Assembly (NCBI GenBank): GCA_031426455.1
Contig: JANPLI010000147.1
Coordinates: 1-29,020, forward strand
Direction: 5' to 3'
Source: JANNMJ01 sp031426455
GTDB lineage: Bacteria; Bacteroidota; Bacteroidia; Cytophagales; Hymenobacteraceae
DNA length: 29,020 nt
Made by a program: the position numbers and the translations under genes
Shown: positions 25,601 to 29,020 of the stretch, in pieces
Numbering within the stretch: the first letter of the stretch is position 1
How the letters are laid out: each line of letters opens with the position of its first letter
Notes under the pieces: generated by a model
Told to the model about the DNA's origin: nothing
The model's input: only the letters and a program-made list of their open reading frames with translations
Database searches by the model: none

Positions 25601-26326
25601 GCCGGCGCCGTAGTCGGTGGCCAGGGCATTGGCGCGGTGGTCGGTGCGGGCGCGGAAGTTTTCGGGGACGCCCGGCGCCGGGGCCGCTTCCACGGCGCTC
25701 ACCCAGGGCAGGGCCGTGAGGCGCGGCAGGTCGGCGTCAGCCAACGTCAGGCGCAATTGATGGGCAAAATCGTCGTGGCTGACGAGCGCAAACCGCCGCC
25801 GGGGCAGCGCGGCCAGCGCCTGGGCAGCCGTCAGGGCGTCGTAGTAGGTCACGACCACTTCCAGCCGACCAGCCCCGCGCCGGGCGTGGGCGGGCACAGT
25901 GCCCGTGGCCAGCGTTCCGGCCCGTTTCCAGGCGCCGGGCACCGCGCCCAGGCTCCGAATACCGAAACCGGCGAGGGCCGCCAAGTCCAGCCCAACGGGC
26001 AGGCTGACGGTGTAGGCATTGGTGGGCAGGTAGTCGAAGAAAACTAGCCCCAGCTTCCGCAGGGCGGTTTTTTGGGCTTCCGAAGGCAGCCGCTCAAACT
26101 GGACGAGCCGGAACACGCGCCCCTGCCAGGCATCGGTCGGGGCGGGCTGCCGGCCGCGCGCCAGGGCATTGAAGTTGGCGGGCGGCACCACATCGCCCAC
26201 AGCCAGGTGCAGCGTGTGCGGCGCGGCGGGCGGGGCCACGGCCTGCGCCCAAACGGCGGACGCGCTACCGGCGCCCAGGCTCAATAACAGGGCCGCCGTC
26301 CGGCCCCAACGCGTAACGTGCTTCAT
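22700..26326 (-). CDS. Secreted S8 family serine peptidase with T9SS sorting domain
   Basis: The 1208-residue protein has a signal peptide (~1-28, VTRWGRTAALLLSLGAGSA), so the ATG at 26326 is chosen over a longer frame. A propeptide covers ~40-225. The subtilase domain (~240-520) has HGDDGAIGPH (Asp256), GDHGDHVAGIM (His282), FSAGNSGPSN (oxyanion Asn371) and YTGTSMASPG (Ser452), a complete triad. After it come a beta-sandwich of ~100 residues, a segment starting VELTYPLGGEGFKPG, a fibronectin-III-like domain (ATLSWTASDSATAYTVY), a PKD domain (YTVTLTATNQYG), a MAM- or choice-of-anchor-J-like domain (GWRLENPSSRYTWELS) and a sorting domain ending in YQLQLTSPAGQQQVRVVK. The enzyme should be exported by T9SS and digest extracellular protein. 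It diverges from the ATPase gene with 83 bases between. Confidence 0.95.
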   Translation of the reverse strand: MKHVTRWGRTAALLLSLGAGSASAVWAQAVAPPAAPHTLHLAVGDVVPPANFNALARGRQPAPTDAWQGRVFRLVQFERLPSEAQKTALRKLGLVFFDYLPTNAYTVSLPVGLDLAALAGFGIRSLGAVPGAWKRAGTLATGTVPAHARRGAGRLEVVVTYYDALTAAQALAALPRRRFALVSHDDFAHQLRLTLADADLPRLTALPWVSAVEAAPAPGVPENFRARTDHRANALATDYGAGRHYDGTGVTLGHGDDGAIGPHIDYQGRYDVSLAGPSQGDHGDHVAGIMMGAGNLEPRNRGQAVGAFNFYQDYPRNLNTAPANYADATRRVRVTNSSYGDGQNAGYTAFTRTVDQQMRQLPYLLHVFSAGNSGPSNFGYGAGAGWGNITGGHKMGKNVLTVGNVTYDDALAPSSSRGPASDGRIKPDICAVGTDVTSTITPNTYDVYTGTSMASPGTAGVAAQLVGAYRTLNGGAEAPAALLKAALLNTAEDLGNPGPDFKHGYGRINGLRAVRVLEGRTYFLDTLGQGGQRRFVIDVPAGQKELRVLLHWADREAAANARPALVNNLDLSGYDSLTGPATPLLPWVLDHRPTVAQLNAPARPARDSLNNTEQITIRNPRVGAGAYVFTVSGRAVPQGPQAFWLTYSYIADAVELTYPLGGEGFKPGDTEVIRWDAPDATVPFRLDYTLDDGTTWLPMAATVPGGARSFNWLVPAAVPSGRARVRVTRGTQSSASPALFTLAPLPTGLRALSRCATEATLSWTASDSATAYTVYRLGARYMDSVTTVSTTTAVVSGLTAGEANWFAVAARGANGLVSRRTRAIYQAGAVRNCAGPPIAAFTPSAATVCPAVIITLNDSTQGLPTAWRWRVQPATGVTFAGGTSATSASPQVAFANIGTYTVTLTATNQYGVDSLTQTAVITVTTGRPLTFTEEFRIGATPVFPPAGWRLENPSSRYTWELSAAPVTDPTGRSRRLPMVNDYDDNLRGAEDYLITPPLDLGATANPWLGFWVAYKLYSNNEADGLRVDISQDCGLTFRPTAYLKTGAALATVAGTGGRFAPAAAADWRRDSLDLSGYRTPGVPPGTAQPIVLRFVNINDFGNNVFLTNIEVANRTVLGLLPAAATAGLHLSAHPVPFGATLQAEITAPAPGAGILTLFDALGRTVARVPVALRVGLQQVTLPTEALPGGVYQLQLTSPAGQQQVRVVK

Positions 26327-26330
26327 CCGC

Positions 26331-26338
26331 CGAAGATA
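26331..26338 (-). promoter_or_regulatory. -7-like box 4 bases before the subtilase start
   Basis: On the minus strand TATCTTCG matches 5 of 6 fixed positions of TAnnTTTG and lies 4 bases from the ATG at 26326 (gcgg between them). The mRNA would be leaderless or nearly so. Confidence 0.4.
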
Positions 26339-26353
26339 GCGCGCGGGGCCACA

Positions 26354-26384
26354 TTGCCCGCCGTAGTCCAGGGCCGTACTTTCG
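26354..26384 (+). promoter_or_regulatory. Promoter for the ATPase/TOPRIM pair
   Basis: TACTTTCG (26377-26384) matches 5 of 6 fixed positions of TAnnTTTG, and TTG (26354-26356) lies 20 bases upstream as -33. The ATG at 26410 follows 25 bases later. It is one of two divergent promoters packed into 83 bases. Confidence 0.5.
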
Positions 26385-26409
26385 CAGCCGCTCACCTTCG
26401 TTTGCCCCA

Positions 26410-27510
26410 ATGGCCACTACCCCGCCGGACCAGTCGCGTTTCATTCAGGATATCACCATCCGCAACTTCAAGTGCTTCGAGGAGTTGAAAATCGAAGGCT
26501 GCGGCCAGTTCAACCTGATTCTGGGAGATAATAATGTGGGCAAGACGAGCGTGCTGGAGGCACTGCTGGTGGATGAGAATCCGTACCGAATGCTTGACGC
26601 ACTACACCAATTGTTGGACGTTCGTGGATTAGCCGACCCACCAGCCCGAAAGGCTAAAGACGATATGATATTCAGAAACTTGGTGGAGTTTTTTACTAAT
26701 CGCCGCTACCCGGAACAGCCGATTTTCATTGAGATAGGATTCCGACACGGGCGAATGAAAAGCCCGGTTACGGTAGCCCTCAAACAGGTAAACCAACTGT
26801 CTAAAGTCCTGCGCTTGGCTTTCAGCGAAGCCGGTGGCACTGGTCGGTACGCGATTTACTTTTCGAGTTGGATTCGAGAGGATGCCATCGATTTGGGAGG
26901 CGACGGCACGTGGGATGCTGACTACGGCGATCCACATCATTTCATCCCAGCCAGCCTGTTCCCGGATGATGAATTAGCGGCTAGCTACTCCCACCTACTC
27001 AAGCGCACCGACGACCAAGAGCGCCTGCTACGTGCCTTACAAGAATTCGCTCCCGATGTGCGACGCGTTGAAATCGCCAGCGACGAGAAATTGGGGCCTT
27101 ATTTAATCGTTCGATTGGCAACGTTGGACTTACCCATTGCGCTGGAAATGATGGGCGAAGGGACGCGGAAACTGTTTCGCATTCTACTCGAAACGGTGGC
27201 TGCACAAGATGATCGCCTGATGATCGATGAAATCGACGCGGGCATCCACTACAGCCGTTTCGCCACGCTCTGGCGCACCACGCTGCTGGCCGCCATTGCC
27301 AATAACGTGCAGCTTTTCATCACCACCCACAATAACGAGTGCCTCCGGGCGCTGGCTCAGGTGCTGGAAACGGAAGAATTTGCGCCCTACCGCGCCGAGT
27401 GCCGCGCCTTTACGCTGCGGCGTCTGCCGGATGGCAGCACGAAGGCTTACCAACGTGACTTTGAACACGCAATGGAAAACGACTACGAGATTCGGGGCGG
27501 TCAGCTATGA
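26410..27510 (+). CDS. AAA/ABC-type ATPase of a two-gene OLD-like (ATPase + TOPRIM) system
   Basis: The 366-residue protein has an SMC/ABC-like ATPase layout: N-terminal strands IQDITIRNFKCFEELKIEG, Walker A GDNNVGKTS (K45), a central insert (~55-230) without a recognised motif, a signature-like EMMGEGTRKLFRILL (~246-260), Walker B LMIDEIDAGIH (D273, E274) and a switch histidine in FITTHNNE (H307). It lacks a C-terminal TOPRIM domain, which instead is encoded by the next gene in an ATGA overlap. This composition matches ATPase partners of AbiL, PARIS (AriA) and similar phage-defence pairs, but the exact family cannot be assigned. Hand counts of most 60-base rows give 50-58% GC, against 65-72% in rows of neighbouring genes, which suggests acquisition by transfer. 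A nucleotide-driven sensor role is inferred. Confidence 0.88.
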   Translation: MATTPPDQSRFIQDITIRNFKCFEELKIEGCGQFNLILGDNNVGKTSVLEALLVDENPYRMLDALHQLLDVRGLADPPARKAKDDMIFRNLVEFFTNRRYPEQPIFIEIGFRHGRMKSPVTVALKQVNQLSKVLRLAFSEAGGTGRYAIYFSSWIREDAIDLGGDGTWDADYGDPHHFIPASLFPDDELAASYSHLLKRTDDQERLLRALQEFAPDVRRVEIASDEKLGPYLIVRLATLDLPIALEMMGEGTRKLFRILLETVAAQDDRLMIDEIDAGIHYSRFATLWRTTLLAAIANNVQLFITTHNNECLRALAQVLETEEFAPYRAECRAFTLRRLPDGSTKAYQRDFEHAMENDYEIRGGQL

Positions 27511-28124
27511 GCATCGTGCGCATTTTCGTGGAAGGCACCGCTGACGAACGCTTCCTGCGCGAACTGATGGAGGATTGCTGCGGAGACGCCGACTGGCAAC
27601 GAGTCAAGTTTCAAATCCTGAAAGGCAAAGACAACCTGCTTGCCCGCAAACATTGGCAGGGCTTGACCTCCTACTTCGCAGAGGTCACGGATGCGGGTGG
27701 AACCAACCTCGTCATCCTGGATGCGGACGGCTCGTGGCGCGACCGGCAGACCGAGCTGGCCGCTTTTCGTGCCGATACCAACGTGGCATTTGAATCCTTT
27801 CTACTCCCCGACGACCACCAACCCGGCGAACTGGAAGACCTGCTTTTCGCAGCCGTACCGGCCGAAAACCAACCTATTCTCACCTGTTTCGACGGAATGG
27901 TGGAATGTCTGATGGCAGGCGAAAAGCCCTTCCGCATTCCGGACGTCAAGGAGAAAAAGGTGTACGTGTACCTCGACATCGTGCTGCCCGACGAAAAAAT
28001 AAAGCGAGAGAAGACCCAGCCGCCCAACCGCGATTTCCGTGGCGCAGCTCATTGGAACCTGAGCGCGGCCGGCCTAGAGCGACTGCGGGCATTTCTTCAG
28101 CGGCACCTGCTCCCCACCCCGTAA
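27507..28124 (+). CDS. TOPRIM-domain protein (DUF3226-like), partner of the ATPase
   Basis: The 205-residue protein starts within the stop codon of the ATPase gene (ATGA, positions 27507-27510), implying translational coupling. TOPRIM-like signature residues are present: RIFVEGTADERF (Glu9), LVILDADGSW (Asp72, Asp74) and a later acidic motif PGELEDLLF (Glu108/Glu110/Asp111). That is the metal-binding Glu/DxD arrangement of TOPRIM nucleases and primases, with the strand-then-helix order of DUF3226-type proteins. The C-terminal ~60 residues (KKVYVYLDIVLPDEKIK...) are not recognised. In related pairs the TOPRIM partner is the nuclease that cuts nucleic acid when the ATPase is triggered. Here the role is inferred from pairing and motifs only. 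Confidence 0.85.
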   Translation: MSIVRIFVEGTADERFLRELMEDCCGDADWQRVKFQILKGKDNLLARKHWQGLTSYFAEVTDAGGTNLVILDADGSWRDRQTELAAFRADTNVAFESFLLPDDHQPGELEDLLFAAVPAENQPILTCFDGMVECLMAGEKPFRIPDVKEKKVYVYLDIVLPDEKIKREKTQPPNRDFRGAAHWNLSAAGLERLRAFLQRHLLPTP

Positions 28125-28195
28125 GCCGGCTCCCCGGCGTCGCACATCGTTTCTTTACCGGCTCATCGGCCCTTTCGCCCGTTTTATCCCGTTTC

Positions 28196-28912
28196 GTGCC
28201 TGAATCTCTTGCCCTTTCTCCCCGGCTTGCGCCGGGCCTGACTGCCCTTTGGCAATCGGAAAATTCCCAGTCTTTGACGCAGGGCCGGGGCTATGCCCAC
28301 CCCGCCGCCGTGCCGCCGGGCGCCGTGCTGTTCGTGGGGCTGGCCACGTCGTACAACCAGACGCAGAACGTGAACGGCGACCCGGCCGCGCCGCTCGTCT
28401 TCGACGTTACCGACAACCCCGGCGCTTTTTACCGGCGGGAAATGGACTTTCTGGCCGCCGTCTCACCCCGGCTCCCCTACGGCCACCTCGACGTGCTGTA
28501 CCAGCGCGAAAGCGACCCGAAGGTGCTGCAAGCCGCCCTCTACGACGACGGCCCCGGCGCCGCTTTCGGCACCGCCCAATTGCAGCTTACCCACGACCTG
28601 CTGACGCACCTCACCCACCTCCCGCCCGACCAACGGCCGCGCGCCCTGGTGGTAGCCAACCGGCTGGCGCAGGAGCTACTGGGTTATTTTCATAACGACG
28701 CCACCCCCACCGCCCGCCCCTGGCTCGGCCTGACGTTCACGGAGCAGCCCGGCCTGCCCGACGAAGAGCCGTTCTACCGCTGCGAGGCCTGGGGAATGGT
28801 GCCGGTGCTGTTCACGGTGCCGTTCAGCGGCCTGTCGGAACGCTATAACACGCCCGACAAAAAGGCCAAAAAGCACGCCCGCCTGGCCGCTACGCTCAAG
28901 CGACTGCTGTGA
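28196..28912 (+). CDS. Uncharacterised protein, possibly uracil-DNA-glycosylase-like fold
   Basis: The frame is open from 27905, overlapping the TOPRIM gene, but the GTG at 28196 gives a sensible 238-residue protein (PESLALSPRLAPGLTALWQ) beginning 71 bases after that gene, and is preferred. Visible features are the strand AVLFVGLATSYNQTQNVNG, EMDFLAAVSPRLPYGHLDVLY, AFGTAQLQLTHDLLTHLTHL, ALVVANRLAQELLG and VPVLFTVPFSGL. The order (hydrophobic strand with a polar S-Y-N loop, later strand VVANR, final strand PVLFTVPFSG) reminds me of UDG-superfamily proteins, but I cannot confirm this and no catalytic motif is definite. Codon use is high-GC, like the chromosome rather than the ATPase pair, so it may not belong to that unit. 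Confidence 0.7.
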   Translation: MPESLALSPRLAPGLTALWQSENSQSLTQGRGYAHPAAVPPGAVLFVGLATSYNQTQNVNGDPAAPLVFDVTDNPGAFYRREMDFLAAVSPRLPYGHLDVLYQRESDPKVLQAALYDDGPGAAFGTAQLQLTHDLLTHLTHLPPDQRPRALVVANRLAQELLGYFHNDATPTARPWLGLTFTEQPGLPDEEPFYRCEAWGMVPVLFTVPFSGLSERYNTPDKKAKKHARLAATLKRLL

Positions 28913-28952
28913 AGTCAGGCTCAGGACTTACGCAGGTGCACGGGTTGCTGAT

Positions 28953-29020
28953 GGTCCCGAAGGGACTATCCTTCGGTAGCACAGGTTATTAGCCCGATTT
29001 TGGGCGGTCCCGAAGGGACT
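28953..29020. repeat. Two copies of a palindromic 15-mer at the window edge
   Basis: GGTCCCGAAGGGACT occurs at 28953-28967 and 29006-29020; its core GTCCC-GAA-GGGAC is a small perfect hairpin. The DNA between them contains cttcggtag and an AT-rich stretch with gcccgattttgggc. It starts 41 bases after the stop at 28912, next to aggacttacgca, and continues beyond the window, so a dispersed repeat or the end of a mobile element is possible. Confidence 0.75.

Noticed and set aside
24413..26047. A 544-codon open frame on the plus strand, antisense to the subtilase gene
   Set aside because: Its product is rich in Gly, Arg, His and Val without domain or signal features. It mirrors the third-position GC bias of the true gene on the other strand, which has complete protease motifs.

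Overview
The window looks like chromosomal DNA from a high-GC member of the Bacteroidota, most like Hymenobacter or a close relative (inference). Three large secreted proteins end in, or once ended in, a type IX secretion (T9SS) type A sorting domain. Several genes have the Bacteroidota promoter box TAnnTTTG or a near match. The hypothetical families (DUF2721, DUF1232/YkvA, CarboxypepD_reg-like, HExxH mini-zincin) fit that phylum. No rRNA, tRNA or CRISPR array was seen.

Layout. 1-1322: a small secreted protein whose C-terminal half resembles a T9SS sorting domain, then endonuclease V (nfi), both on the minus strand. 1517-12714: two giant repetitive surface or secreted proteins on the plus strand. 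The first has a BNR/Ycf48-like propeller, SBBP propeller repeats, Ig-like repeats and a sorting domain, and is split by a one-base deletion near 4633. The second has two GEVED domains, a beta-sandwich, Ig-like repeats and a sorting domain. Both carry internal tandem duplications. 12955-15844: a secreted lysine-rich histone-like protein, a DUF2721 membrane protein, a cluster of three 39-bp palindromes at exact 44-bp spacing, a stand-alone secreted protein resembling a subtilase propeptide (minus), a two-helix membrane protein (minus) and an unrecognised 171-aa protein. 16115-19020: a membrane-anchored metallophosphoesterase, a lipoprotein with a charged repetitive tail, and a carboxypeptidase-regulatory-like secreted protein. 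19170-20227: a complete IS30-family insertion sequence with 26-bp inverted ends and a candidate TTT target duplication. 20289-22553: an HExxH mini-zincin, an NlpC/P60 peptidase with a long leader, and a YkvA/DUF1232 protein. 22700-26326: a large secreted S8 subtilase with a T9SS sorting domain (minus). 26410-28124: an overlapping two-gene unit, a Walker ATPase followed by a small TOPRIM protein, lower in GC than its neighbours and resembling two-component OLD/AbiL/PARIS-type phage defence. 28196-28912: an unrecognised protein, followed by a palindromic repeat running off the window edge.

Most interesting: (i) the ATPase + TOPRIM pair, a candidate defence system; (ii) the orphan propeptide-like protein, which aligns by eye with the propeptide of the S8 subtilase 8 kb away and ends where a catalytic domain would begin; (iii) the single-base frameshift that separates a giant adhesin from its secretion signal; (iv) the phased palindromes at 13904-14030; (v) -7 boxes so close to start codons that leaderless transcripts are likely.
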